Origin: Tyto alba | Lineage: Eukaryota > Chordata > Aves > Strigiformes > Tytonidae | DNA length: 64,000 bases | Direction of reading: 5' to 3' | NCBI RefSeq assembly: GCF_018691265.1 | Contig: NW_024881316.1 | Coordinates: forward strand, 10,104,819 to 10,168,818 | Part shown: positions 1-14,713 of the stretch, in pieces | Numbering within the stretch: the first letter of the stretch is position 1 | Layout: every line of letters starts with the position of its first letter | Made by a program: the position numbers and the translations under genes | The notes under the pieces: model-generated | The model's database searches: none | What the model was told of the DNA's origin: nothing | The model's input: only the letters and a program-made list of their open reading frames with translations

Positions 1-3000
1 CAGACCTTCCTTTGACCTGACCCTCAACCTTCTCCAAGCTGCCAGGGTTAATCAGAGATCCTCCTCTTGGAGACCTTGCATAGGCCTCCCGTCCCTGGCA
101 TATTTCAGCCCTCCTCCTGTGGCCACAGAAACAATTCCCCAGTCTTGAGGTCCATGCTCACCTGGACCTCTTTCTGCCACTGATACTCTTTATCGTGGCC
201 CTTCCATGAGTATTTTCTTTACTGTCATGGCTCGTGTCTGGTAGGATACAGAAGTGGCACAAGGTGTGCTCTTCCCTCCCATCTCCTCCCTCCTCTACTT
301 GTTCCTCACTCCCAAATGGCAGCCAGCCTTTGTCTTGGGCAGGTTGGCTTTTCTTCAGTAACTCTCTCATCAAGTTACTTTCCTGTTTAATTTTCCCCAC
401 CATTTCACAGTACCCGGTTTTCCCTCTGTCCTCATTCATGAAACAGTTTTGTTTGGTCTGATTCTGGTTTCTCATTTGGGCCCTGGTTGACGGCAGCCTA
501 CAGCAGCCTAAATTATGAGCCCGGGTGCTGAATGAGGGTCAGACCAGAGGTCCACGAGCCCTGTCTCTGACCGTGGCCAGGAATGAACATCCACAGAGAG
601 TGCGTGAGAAGGCAGAAGGCAGGTGTGGGTAGTGCCATGCACTGAGGGGATGTGCTGGAGGGGCTGTAATTTAGAGCCTTCCAGAAGCCTCGGTGGACCT
701 GGGAGCAGCCCCATTGATTTTGGTTGAGTTACTGCCTTATTAGATGAACAAAGAGCCCGCTTCTTACTTGGAGAGATGCAGTTTAGCTCCAGGTTGACTG
801 CTGCATCTAATCCAAATCTCGAAGTATGAGGACGTTTAATTAGAGGGAAAGTGATGTCTTGTGCCTTCCAAGGATGGTTAGCTCCGAGTCCCCTGCCATG
901 AGAAAACACGGATGGTTTGAGACACAGTGTTTCTGACACTGGATGTCCTTTTCGCTGCAATGCTTATCCCTTTTCCCAATTGGTAAAACTGGGAATTCAG
1001 TTGGCTTACAGCTATAAAAGACTGGTGCCTGAAAATACAGCAACCGCTTAGTTGTCCATTGCTGTTTCAACCTCATGCCCAAGCTACAAATAATGAGTTA
1101 TTGAGCTAATTTAGTTTTATCCTGAAGAAGTGATTTTACTCCTGCAAATCAGGAACGCTATTTAACGCCGTGTAATTGACTTTAGCTGTAAGATTCAATA
1201 TACTTATCTAGGATTACGGTTCAATAAAATCTAATTGCACCAAGAGCAACAGGAATTGTAGAAACACCCAGGGACTGTTCTCTGCCTTTCCCACGGACAA
1301 GCTGAGTTGGATGCCTTCTGATCCTTACAGTTTGTGTTGCGCTGCTGCTTGACCTGCGTCTTGGCAGGGGCAACTTGAGGTGACACTGTTTGGCATGGAG
1401 AGGTGAAGCCAAGCAGCTGAAATGATAGGTGGCCTTCTTCAGTCAGTTTTACGTGAGTGACTCTCATTTCTGCATGCCTTGCCGGTGTCAGGCTGGGGGA
1501 ACGGGAAGTAAACTGTGTCTGGTTTCATTATGATGGTGATGATAATAGGATCCATGAGGTATATGAGATTAAAAGCCCTGTAACATTGCAGGTCAAATTG
1601 TGCATAAAGAACAAAACCTGAAATCAGTGCCTCAACATCCCTTTGTCTTGCCTCACCCAGTGCAGAAATAAATATGGGAAAACAAATATTTATTCAGAAT
1701 TTCCTCTCCCTATTTACCAAGTAGGAAGCTGTGTTAAGCCAGTTTCTACATAGAAACGCTTGGTGGCCATTGTTCATTGGCTTTTATAACTGTGTGCTGT
1801 AATTGTGGAGAGCATTTTGCCCAAGTATTCATTAATGAGTTTTTCATCAGCCACTCTGAACAAATGGCAAAGCATTAGATTTAAGTTTTCACTTGCAGAG
1901 CTTCAGGGAAAAGTACAGACTCTTTCAGTGGGGCACAGATGCTGGCACAGATAATGAGTAATTTCAGGTGATGGCTGAACAGACAGTGTGGCAAGTGTCC
2001 TTGTCACACACTTAGGCACAAACTTTGTTATTCTTTCTTTGTAGAGATATGTACCAAACCACAAACCTTGATCCAAACGTGAGTTCATGTCATTAGGAGT
2101 ACTTACCTACCAGCGTGCTTATTTTCTCCGTTATTCCTTCCAAGTATTAATTACCCTCTTGCAAGCAGGAAAGGAAAAATACACTTTCAGACTGAACTAA
2201 CAGATTTGGCTGCTTCTGGTACACTGACTTCATAAGCAATAAAATATGTAACATTGCTTGGTACGGCACGTGCTGTACTAATCATTCTCTATGCAACTGC
2301 CTATTTTTTACATCATTTTAAACAAATGCCAGGACTACAGAGAATAATAAAACAAGACAATCAAGGCAGAATGGGCAGGTGTCGTGTATGAGTTAAAAAC
2401 AAAACAAAAAAACCCTCCAAAAGCCATGAGAATTGGAAAGAGAGGTTCTTTCACGTGGCAAAGTTAAGCAGTAATTACTGGGTACAGAGAACATTTTTCT
2501 TACAGGAACGAGTGGTGAGTGTGGATTGTGCCAGACGTCCCTGAAGCTGGCGCAGCCACAGTTTAAGAGAAGAGAAGAGAAGGGAGCTTGCTAAGAAAAT
2601 AATTCTTTTTCTGGTTATGGGGTTGACTTTGATACTGGCCTCATGCATGCTGGTTCTTACTGCAGCTTTGGGTGATGGTTAACTGGGATGGTGATAATAC
2701 TGATACTAAACCTCTGTTTTCAGATGACGTGAAACTGCAGAAAAAATTAATCTAGTGCCTGAGTTTCATGTTTGAGTTGAGCTGTTAGGGAGAGCTAGAT
2801 AGACATTTAAAATACAGTCTTTGCTGGTTTAATTAAATTTCTTTATGAAGTGATGAACTGTGTTGTGCTTTGTTTCCCATGCCTTTATTTTTTTCACCAT
2901 GACACTCAAGAGTTGGTGCAAAATTAACTAAAAAGCAAATAGAAGTGGAACTTCAAATTTTGCCCACTTAGCTGGCATCAAAACACTAATGTACGTTTGT

Positions 3001-6000
3001 ACATGACCTGCTGGTATGCAGCGCCAGGCGGCAAATAGTTTGTTAGTGTTGGCAATGCTCACATGAAGCCAAATATGATTCTTTCACTTGCTGGCTTGAG
3101 AGTGCAAAGTGCTTTTAATTCCCATTCAGTATTTCCGTTGTCTTCATATTGCCACCCATGTACCTTGGAATAATAAAGCTTCAAAGAGTTTATAAAAGTC
3201 ATGGTCAGGCAGATAAAACCAGTGCTAACTAAGCGCAGTCTCTTCTCAAATCTGGCCAAAATAGTGTGTCTCCTCACATTTTGGGAGTGTGACTGTCTGT
3301 TTCTCTCTAAAATAGCTGAAATAAGTAAAAGTGTTGTTCAGAAAAATACGAGATTCCTCAAAAATGTTGCAAGGTTGATGTTACTCATTGGATTCTGTGC
3401 TGAACAGAGCTAAAGCTGTATGCTTCTGGACATTATTTCTAAATCACAGTTGAGATTGCAACTTGTTTAGTGTTGTCATAGCTTTGTTTCCAAAGTGTAG
3501 CTCTGTAGTCATTTCTTATTTCGAAAGAGCTGTGTAAATTGTTTGCATGAAGATTTTTTTGTCTTTGTAAAGCAAGACTTTCATTTCAATTCACTTCTGC
3601 CCCATTCAGAGGAGGTGGAGTACAGTATTTTGCAGATACTTCTAAGTATTAGTTTCATGTCCAACTATCTACCACATTAGGGAGATAAAATCTAACGTCA
3701 TCTTTAGCCAGTAAATGATTTTCTTCTCCCTTGTTATGCCATTTTTTTCATCATTTCTTCTCCTCCACAGCTTTGGATTTTGTCTGTTTTCTTGTTTTAA
3801 AATCTACCATTGTATTACTCTCAGTACTCAGTGTTTTCTCCAAAGTATATCAAAGTTCCCCTCCTACCTGCCTTGTTTTTAAGCATTAGTAGCATACTGT
3901 GTAATCCGTGAGTTCCTGATAGAAGCTGAGGATTGTTGCCTCCAGCCACGCTGCTGATGTGCTCCCAGCTGCTGGTGGGTGCTCAGTTTGCAGCGCCAGG
4001 CTGGACTTACTGCCAGGCAAAACACAAAAATGGAGCATCACGTCAGCTCCACAGTACTGCCAGTTTTGGTCTACAGACAAAGGCTAATATAGACACGGCC
4101 CTTAATTTCTCACCCGTCCAGGGACATACTTCTAGGAAGACCACATATCCGCTGTTAAATGTTTCAAATACTGTCCCCATATTCTATAAATTATTGGTTC
4201 GTTTAGCAGGGCTCTGTGTTAAGTCCCAGCCCTGACACCAGGGTGGTACCCACTGAGCCTGGTGCTCCTGCCCCCATCATCTCCATTTTCATTCTCATGT
4301 CGTAGCCTAATCTTTCTGTTAAAGTCACACCTGTTTCTCCCTTTGGTTTCTGTTTGGTTTGATTTTTTTTTTTTTTTTTCCCTAATGATTTTGCTATTCC
4401 AAGGCAGATTCCCTGTCAGAAGACCCACAGTATGGCTCTCTAGCATCACCCTTGTCTAGTAGTAGCAACCACTCTGTTTTGTGTTGCCTTTTCTTCAGAA
4501 AACACCACTAGAGGCAGTAGCAGCCTCACTTGATCTTTCCCTGTTTAGAAGATGTGAATCAATGAATCGTTTTGGGGAGGTGTAACCTGAGGGATGCAGA
4601 GGTGTGGGAGTGTTTGTTTGTTGAAAGCATGAGGAGGGGGATCATTCTGTTATCCAAGTACCAGTGTCAAAAGGTGGGAAATGAGCGTGCTCTGAAGTTT
4701 CACAGAACCTTGATTCTTCTCCTGTCTATCCCTTCCTAGAAGGTACTTCATTTTGGAAAAGCACAGGAAAAGGTGAGAAAAGCAGCTCTTAAATTCCCGT
4801 GATTTCCTTTGAGGAAGAGATCCCACCGGGGAAGGAGAGAACTCTTCTAATAATCTTTGCAGCATTTAATCCCAAGAAAATGTAATAAAATCAGTGCTTC
4901 CACTGAGAGTTGGCAGCGTATTTTTTCCGTAACAAGACCTGGTTTTGGTTTCTTTGTAGTACTGATACTGACTTGACTGAGGAGAGCAAAATCTGTTTTT
5001 GACAGATGTTTCCCATGATCGGGCAAACACAAACACTCTTCCAAGATGACAGGCAGCTTGTTTACATAAGAAATCTATTTTTTTAAATTAAAAAAAAAAA
5101 AATAAAAAAAACCCAAACCAACACACAAACACAAGGCAACATTTGGATCAGTCATTCTGATCAAGGCAGTGTCAATTATTAGGCTGTAAAGGGAACTGAT
5201 GACTCAACTTAGGCACAGTGCTGCGGCGGTCTCCGATTTTCGGTTTCGTAACAGATTCTTTTCAGGAATGCTTTTCATTCATACCCGACGTTTAAACGTG
5301 TCTCTGAGAGCATGTATCGTTTCGCGATCGGGATGCGAGGGACCAGCGGCAGCATGCTCTGAGTGGTTGTGCAGAATTTGGGAGGCATCCCAAATTCATG
5401 TGAGATGCCTGCTGGGAGAGGGGTCCTCTGACCCATCGCATCACGTTCCCGGACCGTACCCACACACCACCAGTGTTGTCAGTCACCGTGTTAAATCAGT
5501 AGGTAAGTTCACATCAATAAAATTGAAAAGCACTTTGATTCAGAAAGCGAAATGTTTTGATCAGATCCCGTGCTTAGTAATTCCAGCGAGTGCATTTGTT
5601 AAAACGGGTGAGTCAGAAATGGAAATGCAAAGCATTTCTCTGAACGGTGGCCGGAAATTAGCTCTGAAAACTGAAACAAAGCCCAGACCGCAGTTTTATC
5701 TATTTACTTAACAATTTTAGATCTGCGAAAATCCCTTTTGTCTTTGGGAGACATTTTGATTCCTCTCTTGTAGCACCGATGCAATCCTTAGGGTGGATGA
5801 CCAACCATGTCAGGACTGTCTGACGTGTCTTAATTTTTTGGTTTCGAAGAATTAGTTCCATCTAAGTGTCTTCATTGCCTGTGACGCTGCCTGATTCTGT
5901 CTTGGCGTGTGGTAGAAGTTGGTGGAAGTATTAGGCAGGATGGGATGTTGCAATATTTGAGGTCATGTAATACTGAGGAAGAAATCCAGGGGAATTGAGT

Positions 6001-6037
6001 AGGGTCACTCAGCTGCTTATTACCCAACGCATAGGTT

Positions 6038-6060
6038 GCATACATATATATATATATTTA
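6038..6060. repeat. (AT)n microsatellite
   Basis: A short alternating A/T run (TACATATATATATATATTTATA). AAAT microsatellites of about 16 bases occur at 6600-6616 and 58598-58613. Confidence 0.75.
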
Positions 6061-9000
6061 TAGCACATGGGGCTATTTGACTGCTCCGGCAGCAAACACT
6101 CACTGGTTTGGGGCTGGATACTCCCCATCTTAGCATGGAAAGGCTGTGTTGGTGACAGCCCCTTGTTTTGTAAGGACATAGCCCTCTGTCCGTGGAGAGA
6201 GAGCAGAAGGGGGGTCATGAGTGTTTTGATGGTAGTAGATGTGGTCTTGCTGTGAAAAACTTAAAAATCATCATACTGGGTGATAGATAGCAGCATTTTG
6301 GTCCTCATCCTGCACTCAAGGTGTTGCTAGTTGCTTCTGTACTGGTGTTTGGGTACATGCTGCTCATCCTTGAGAGTGAGTCTGGATGCTTTGGACTTGT
6401 TGCATGGCCTTGGACAACGTAGGGACTGCTTTCCTGGCAGCTGTTATGTGATCTGAGGCCCACAAATGTAAATCATGGTGGAAGAGGACAAAGTAATATA
6501 TGTGTTTAAGGGACTTGCAATTCCCATGGCAAGGCTGGTGAAGTAGTGCTCTTTTCGAAGAGAAGACAGTCTGGGTGATTTTTCTTAATTACTGTTTACC
6601 TAAATAAATAAATAATGCATATTCATGGCTTTAACTAATGTAACTCATGTTGAAATGTTTACCTTTCCCAAGGATAATTATTAAGGGTGGGGTGCAGGGT
6701 GCAGCAATTAATAATAAAACATTTAGATGAGATTACAGAATGTTCTGATTGGAATAGTAAACATTGTGCTACAAATAAAGGCAAATACACGGAGCTGTCT
6801 TGAAAAAAAAACCACAAACAACTATGCTATGCAGAGAAGTGCACTGAACAGAAGCAGTTCAGGGGAAGGGGCTGTGGTCTTGGAGTTCTTCAAGATTTCT
6901 TCAGTGTAAAGTTAGGTTTGCTGGTAGGTTCTCGCTCAATTCTAGTCTGGAAAAAACTCACACGAATGTTGTCATCCACACAGATTGGTGTGGCAGCAAC
7001 AATACCCATCAGCACCGCTTTGAGGCTGGTGTGCATTGATTCTTAAACTGAGCTACAGAGAGCATTTCACCTGTTTATATCAGTAGTAAACAAAACCTTT
7101 GTTTGTGTTGTGAACCTTCTCCCCCCTCTCCATTTCATACAGTCCTCTGAATTAAATTCTTTGCTCAGCTGAGAGTTGGAAATTTGGACCCATTCTTTCA
7201 TGTCTTTCGGCTATGGTTCCCTATCTGGTTAATCAGCTCAAAGAGATCCAGTGATGTGTTCAAAGATTTCTGTGACAGCTGCATACCATTAGGCTGAATG
7301 ATTTAAAAAAAACACATAATTGTAGTTTAGCGCAGTAAATACAGATTGGTCTTTCTGTTTAACATACGGTAGCAAGAGAACTGAGCCTTGGACAAGAGAA
7401 CTGCCGCTTCACCCCAAGCGGACAAACCTTGCGCGGGTGGCAGAGCTGGTCTGCCCCGTAGACGTAACCTGCCTCCAGCTCTTTTGGACCAGCAGACGAG
7501 CACGATTGAGCAATGCAGTGCATCAGCCCTTTTGCACCGGGTTGGGGATGAAAAAGATGGGCAGAAAGTAGTTAGAAGCACCAAGGCAGCCCGCAGGAGC
7601 CATCGCCTCGGAGCTCCTGGTGCAAACGGGGTGGGCTCTTCTTGCTCACCAAGGTGTCTCTCAGCCAGTCTTGGAGCAGCAAGCTGCTTTCGTCTCCAGG
7701 CTGTTCTCTAACTTGGGCATCTTTTGGGGATGAAGGCTTCCAGACTTCCTCCTCTAGATCAAATTGGTCCCTTCTAAGTTAGCATCAGAAGTGCTGGGGG
7801 CACTCGCCGGCACCTCACGCACCCAGCGGGCTGCTGGCACATGTCCCTGGGATGCCCTCTCATCAAGAAACCAAAAAGTGGCTTTCTTTGGTTGGATGTG
7901 CGGTCTGACTGTTAGATGCTGTGGAGTCTTTGCTCACATCTGTCGCTAGTGGAAGTCCCTGGCTGTGCTTTGAAACAGAGCAAGACGTCGAGGAACAAGC
8001 ACTGGTGGATGGGCTGCCTTGTTCCCAGCACAGGAGGTGGGAACCCCCTGGGTGACTTGGGTCCTTGTGAGGCAGCTGTTTCTGGCTGATGGATTTCCTT
8101 GCCTACATTTTCTTTCTGTGCTTCAGTGGGTCAACCTTTTCCCTGTCCAAACTGTTTGCTCTACAGGATCTGTGAGTGTCTTCTATACCCCCAGAAGATG
8201 ACAGTACTAATGGTGGGACAAGGTGTCCTGTTAGTCCATCTCCCCCGTAGCAGAGGGGGTGGTTTCATAAGTATGGTACATTTTGCCTGTTGAAAAAACC
8301 TTTCTGGGTTCGCCTCAGAAGGATTTCTGTGGAGCAGAAATAGCCGTCTTCACCTATTTTTTAATAAGGGTTTCTGGGAGTCTCAGCCACACACCTCCCA
8401 GTGTAGCCAGCGTCCGCGAGGCAGTCAGAGCCTCTTGCAGTGTTTTGCCGGTTGAGAAGGTGCTGCACAGGCATAGTGCACAGCACAGTAAACCCGATAT
8501 CAGCTTGCAACTAATTATCTGTGTATAAAAATTCCCCTGCTCGCCGTTTTGCCGTTAGAGGCTCACTGGTAAGATTTATGACTCTGGCTAAAATGAAGTA
8601 CCATTTCCTTTTTCTCAGCATTACTGTGCATGGCCTCTCTGGCTTCTCTTGTTAAACAGACTTGAGTTTACCCAGCAGAGAACGTATTTTTGAACCTCTT
8701 TCCCACCATGATGCTGTCTTTCTCTTTTTCTGTTTGTTGTGACCAGTGAAGATAACCCGCAAAACATTTTCAGGCCTTTTGACTTTCTCCTGCTTGGTGT
8801 GAGGGAGGCAGAGAAGCTAAGAGGCAGCTCCTTCACATGAGATGCAGTGTTGGCCCACTCTCAGCCCCAGCACAATTTGTGCAGGTTCACGGTAGACGTG
8901 TACGTCCATCAGCATGGGCTCCCTCTTCATAGTTTGATGCACAACTGTTGCATTCAACTTTTATATGAGCCTAAAGGATAATTCCTTCACTTCGGGCTAG

Positions 9001-12000
9001 AGCATGGGGGACCAGCTGTACAGCTCGCAGAAAGGCTGTATTTCTCTTGCCCTGGTGTTGCGCGTGGATGTCCTCATTTCACAGGCTGATGAAAGCGAGA
9101 CTCCTGACTGAACTTTCTGAACTGGTAAATGCATCTCTGACTTCACCCTGATCTGGAATCACCTGAAAATTAGTTTGCCTGATGTTGTAAGAGGGTAGGG
9201 TTTTTTTCTGAGTACAGAGAAAAAAAGGGAGCAATGTTGAGCTGCTGCCATCTCTCCCAGTCACAGTTAGACGTAGTTATTTTTGTATTAGAGCTTGGAG
9301 GAAAACTGATGGAGATGCCAGATAAACCTTCCCAAAAAAAACATTTGTGTTAATACTTAAATATTGTTCATCTTTCACAGCATTTACTTATCTGTTTCCC
9401 ACATGCTGAACCTTATGGGGAGTTTTTGTGGTTGACTGTGGCCTGTTCTTTCGTTCTGTATGTTAACTGTTGTCTCAATTCGCATTTTTTAAAAGAAATC
9501 AACAGTAAAAGTCTGACTGTGATAATCATTCAATGTGGGAACATGCTTTCAGCAGGGCAGGCATACGCTCTTGTGGTTTACATGCATTGGAGCAGGAGTC
9601 CCGGAGCATAAACCCAGTGAGATGTGTCATTTCATGCTGCCCTGGGAAGCACCCTTACCCAAGAAACCCAGTGCTGGCTAGTCTGGTATTGTCTTCCAAG
9701 ATGCCAGGCTCAGGGACAGCAATTTCATCCTCGACACCGAACCATCTTATTTTCTCCTGTTTGCAGGTATATTAGCCAAAATCTCCAGTCCTTAAGGATA
9801 AATAAGCCAGAATTCTGAATTTTCATCAGATCTGACACAAAATATTAGGCTGTGACTTTTGGTGCATATTGGTTTTACTGTGTGGGGCATAAATATTCAT
9901 CTTGTGTGTCATTTGATAATGTTGTTGTGTGGGGGTCTTTCTCACAGCATGTTATTAACTTTCCTTTTACACTTAACCATTCTATCATGAGTCATATCAC
10001 CAAGATAAAATATTTTCAACGGTGGCTTTATTTTAAGACAAGTATATTCCAATGATAAAGTCATTCAGATTTTACATAAAAAGATTTACAAGTTCCTGTG
10101 GTGATGCTCTTGAACTACAGTCTCCTGCCTTTCCTAGCCCAGCCTGGTTGATGTGTCACAGAGTTAACTGCAACCAGAGGACAAATGGGGGTGGAAAATT
10201 CCCCCCACGCACATCCCCCAGCTCCTCTGAGGGTTTTCCGTTTAAGCCCAGTTGGTGCTGTTAGGTGTAGCTGGGGGGAAATCCAGTTTGCAGACCCTGG
10301 AGCACTTCCCCGGCCAGTGCAGGGCAGCAGCAGCTGCCTTCCCCTTCACTCAGGCACCGGTGGGTTATCTTGCTGCTTCTCCCGATGACTTCAGTCGTGG
10401 TTTCTAGCCAGACTGATTCTTCACGTGGTTTTTGCCATTATCTGAACGAGCAGCTTAATCTCATCTCCGCTGACTGTTGACACAGCTCGCCCAGATAGGG
10501 ATGAGCCACAGAGCCAGTCCTGGGTGGGTACCTCCCTGCTCCTGGTCCACACCTCCTCAGTTGTGGTGTCTTCTGCACCCCACCTCTGGGCGCCAGGGAA
10601 GAAGCTGCTGTGCCCCTTTGAACTCCTGGTTTTGGCTGCCCCTGCCCAAAACGGCGCACGTGAGCACAAGGAGGAGTGATGGCTAAGCATGCTCCTTCTC
10701 TTCGGAAGAACCGGGCAGGTTATATAGGAGGAAATTAAATGCACTGATAGGGAAGCAGGCCGTGCGTTTTTTCTGACATAGGTATCGATATCATCTTGGG
10801 TTTAATTTACAGATTTCAGGGAGAGATCCTGCACTTGATGTCAAGAGCACTGCAAATGCCTTCTCAGCCTCAGGCAATCCTTCAAGCGGTTGCAAGCTAC
10901 AAGTGTTCCAATGAAGCTGTTTCAACCAGAAAGAAATATTCTTCAGCTTCACTTATAAACGCACAAATTGTAAGGAAAACACATTTGCTAATCTGTGATG
11001 GTATTGCATGTAACAGACTGGGTTCCTTGACTTCACGGGGACTAATTTCTGCACACATTTGTGTAAGAAGCATTGCACTCCACCAAGTGAGGCGTCGCTT
11101 CAGAAAACACCAGTTCTGTTTGCACATCTGTGCTCGTTTCTCCCTGCTCACTGGTGCGCAGCCTTCCTTAAATATTTTTTTTCTCCTGTCCGCATCTGTG
11201 AGAAGCTCACCAACTGGTCTTGACATGTGGGCTCATTTTACTTAGCCCTAATTTTACACGCCTGTTCTGAACACTCGTGTGTTTGCCCACCCCGCTGCGT
11301 ATTCATTGCTCACCTCCCTCATTGCCCACCCAGATTCGCTGGTTTTCTTGAGCATGATGACATGATTTTCTGTGTCCAAAACATCTTTCATGCTAACTGG
11401 AGTAATAACCATGTACATTCATCATGCTCTTCTGAGATCATCTTTCTTGGTTTGTTCATTGCAAACTGAAGAACTTACAGTTTTCATCCTCTTAAACATC
11501 AAAACTCTTGTTATTTTATTTTAACAACAAAACCGCTCTTTGAAACACACTCTCCGTATAGCTGAAATCCAAGCTAGAAGGTGTTTTCTTGAAATAAGTG
11601 CTTTTTTACCTTCATGCTTCCTTTTGCCAGTTGTGGTATCTGGTGCATCTTCCTTTACATTTGCATTCTTTACTGCTAACCTGACCTGCCAAGCAGTATT
11701 GGAAGCCCTCAGAAAGTGGAAAAAAAAAGGTAACCTGATTAAAAAATATACAAGAGGTTGTTAAACAATATAAGTTTAAAAATAAAAAACCTTACAATGT
11801 CCACTTTGAAAGATTGTTATTTTTCTAGCTTTTCCTGCAGCTGTGAACGCAGATGCTTCTTTTTAAAATAAAGATAAGGTTTCCTTGCAATCGCAGTGAC
11901 TCCAGGAGCTGGGTCTTCAGGTTGATGTAGTACTGTGATTTGATGGCCTCTCATGATCCTGTTGCCCATGTGTGCAGGGCTGCACTGAGAGCTGAAACCC

Positions 12001-13272
12001 TCATGGAGCAAAGTGCATCTTCCCCTGGCAAGGATACAGATCTTCCCGTGCTGTAAACCTGGCCAGTCAGCATGTTAAAATGCTGAAACCCCTTTTCAGT
12101 AGATGCACCGTTGGCTCTTCAGTTCATACGAGCTCAGTTTTCCTGTATTCCTTGCTGTAGCAACAGTTTTGCTTTTAATAATTTGCCTGTTTCAGAAAGA
12201 AAATTCTTTTATCGAATGGAAAGCATGAAGAAACCCTCGTGTTGAGCGTAGGCGGGGGGGTTAGGTTTCATTCTACCCTAAGCTGACCCCTGGGCAGAGA
12301 GATTCCTGCTTTCATGTTTTAGATCATGTGTAAAACCTGATGCTGGCTGGATCATCCCGCGCAGGGCAAGAATATCTAGGGAACATGGGGCGAGATATGG
12401 AGTGAGACATTTGCAGAAGGGAATGAAATGTTTGGGATGCAACCTCATGCTTTCTACAGCAGTGACCATCAATCACACCTTCTCAGAAAAGCGTGGCACT
12501 AAAAGTCTTCCTCCCCCCTCTTTTTTTCTTGTTTCCCTGTTCCCCACTTCTGTTTATTCTCCTTACCTTCTGATGTGCTGTGGCAAGTGCAATTTTAGCT
12601 CAGAAAGCTAACTTGCCCGTGAAAACACAGAGCCTTCCCTGGTTTTATTCCTTTGGCCATTGGGTAAGCAACAGTTAATTTTGTTCTACCAATGATTTAT
12701 GACTGAACAGATTTGGAGTTTATATTTTTAGTTTTATAGGCAATTTAGATAATGTATATCTGTGACCATAAATATTTGGTCCTCTTACAGTCTGTCAATG
12801 AATGTTATACCCAGTTGGAGAAAATTATATAAACTGAAGAGGCACAAGCACTGTGTTCCTAGTGTAGCCTCATGGTTCTCTTCAAGTACCCATATAGGTA
12901 ATCCTTAAAGGTAGTAGTATTTTGAGCATCTCTTGGTAAATCATCTAAGAGGGTGCCATCCAGAAGAAATAACTTACTTTTTATAAGTGATCCAATTCTC
13001 TATAAGTCTTGGAGTAAAAAGCTGTAGCATCAGTGCTGAGGAAGTATTGAATGTTTTTTTTTACCAGGAACTGCATACTTATAAAAAACAACTACCAAAC
13101 CTCTTTCATTTGCACTCCTTTGTGTTATTTTTTGACTTTTTTAATGGAGTCAGTAGACATTTCTTGAGAAACCAGAAGTTTTTACTGAAGAGTTCATTTT
13201 GCAAGTTTCAGAAAAAAATAATAGTAGTTCTTTTTAAAAAAAAAAAAAGTTTTGGGTTATATTTTCCTTATT

Positions 13273-13282
13273 CCCCCCCCCC
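13273..13282 (+). repeat. C10 homopolymer
   Basis: Ten C residues, close to an A12 run at about 13237-13248. It is a simple sequence only. Confidence 0.85.
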
Positions 13283-14157
13283 TGCTTTTTCTAGCTTTAG
13301 TTTTTGGTAATTCTGCAGACACAGCCCTTGCAGTGATCCTGGGAAGATAGATACGTGCCATGCCACTCCTTGTACTGCTGCTGTCCCCTTCTGTTCAAAA
13401 GAAAATCATCTTTCTTTCCAACCCCAATCGCCAACTTTATTTAAGTAAATAGTAGTTAAACATTCAAATATTTTTTTCCAGGAAAACAGTAAAGTGTTGG
13501 GCACTGGCAGCTTGAAAACTTCGAACTTGAAAACCCCTGTAACTTAAAAATCATTACTTCCCCCTTGCACAAGTATTTCCTTCCCACCCTCCTCTCCAGC
13601 CAAGTGGGATTATTTCCTTGATAGATGGGGGGAAGCTTTTTTGGAGTCAGCTGGGACTGGGCATTGGGTGGGATCTGGGCTGTGCAGAGATGCCGGGACG
13701 CGAGTGCTGGGGGGTTCACTCCCTCTTCCAGCCCCCCGGGCACAGCTCTGCTCTCAGCAGCCCTCTCTGTCCAAGAGTGCCTCCCCCCAGGGGCTGAGCC
13801 CCGAGCCCCTTGCACAGCAATGGCAGCATGAAGAATTTGCTGTGGGCACACAAACATTTTATTCCTTCTCCAGTTTTCTTTTGTCACCGATTGGCATGAC
13901 AAGTAGCTTTGCTTTAGGGTGGATGAAGGAATATGACACACATTGCATTAACCGGGGATACTGAACTATGCTGATGGTGTTTGTTCTTGGAAGCTCCCCA
14001 GGGTAAAGCAGAACCAAAGGAACAAATTTGACGTTCCTAACTTAAATTCCTCGATAAAATCAAAGTGAAGCTTTGACCAAAGCCAGTATTGTTATTTAAA
14101 GTCTGTTAGATCATTCTGCTAGTTTTGTTGGGACACCTTTCTGGTGTGGTATGCAGT

Positions 14158-14364
14158 TTCATAGAATGACAGAATAGTTTTGGTTGAGCTTTAAAGCTCA
14201 GCTAGTCTAGCCCCCTGGCCATGGGCAGGGACACCTCCCACCAGACCAGGTTGCTCCCAGCCCCGTCCAACCTGGCCTTGAACCCTTCCAGGGAGGGGGC
14301 AGCCACAGCTGCTCTGGGCAACCTCTGCCAGTGCCTCACCACCCTCATCATAAATAATTTCTTA
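14158..14364 (-). mobile_element. CR1 LINE 3' end, 5'-truncated
   Basis: Read on the + strand it begins with the inverted CR1 tail (CATAGAATGACAGAATAG) and continues with the familiar antisense CR1 text, including CCATGGGCAGGGACACCTCC, CAACCTGGCCTTGAAC and CAGTGCCTCACCACCCTCAT. The element therefore lies on the minus strand with its 3' end at 14158. It is truncated at about 14364, the usual fate of LINE copies. Only 3' untranslated/terminal sequence remains; there is no reverse-transcriptase coding potential. The mild divergence suggests a moderately old avian copy. Confidence 0.93.
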
Positions 14365-14713
14365 GGGTGTGTGGATAAGTATGCACATACCTGTCGTATG
14401 GTCTGATAGAATAGTTACAGAAGAGTTAGTTTATCTGTTCTGTAATTGTTCTCAGGGGCTGTATGAGTTTGGGTGCTACACAAATGCAAGAAACACACAG
14501 TCTTTGTTGTAAGGTGTCTACAGCTTAAAGGTAAGAGGAGGTATATAATGGGCATTACGTAATTGTCATGTTTGACAGAAAGACCTTCTGTGTTTAAAAA
14601 AAAGGGCCCTCAAACTGTTTCTGGAATTAGAAGGGGGGGGAAAGAAAAAGGAGGGGGTTTCTGAAGATTCAGTGCTTAAATTTTTTTAATTCCCTTATTT
14701 TATTTTGTTTCAG

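Larger units (their letters stand above)
1..14157. other. Non-coding region, 5' flank or upstream intron
   Basis: I see no supported gene here. Open frames are short (the longest about 170 codons at 5199-5711), overlap on both strands and resemble no family. Low-complexity spots include an A-rich patch at 2396-2412, T17 at 4363-4379, an A-rich patch at 5088-5112, (AT)n at 6038-6060, AAAT repeats at 6600-6616 and C10 at 13273-13282. A slightly GC-rich patch lies at 7400-7680 and another at 13660-13810. Confidence 0.7.

Noticed and set aside
5199..5711. 170-codon open frame (+)
   Set aside because: There is no family resemblance, and the composition is ordinary. Frames on the other strand overlap part of it, so chance openness is the simplest reading.
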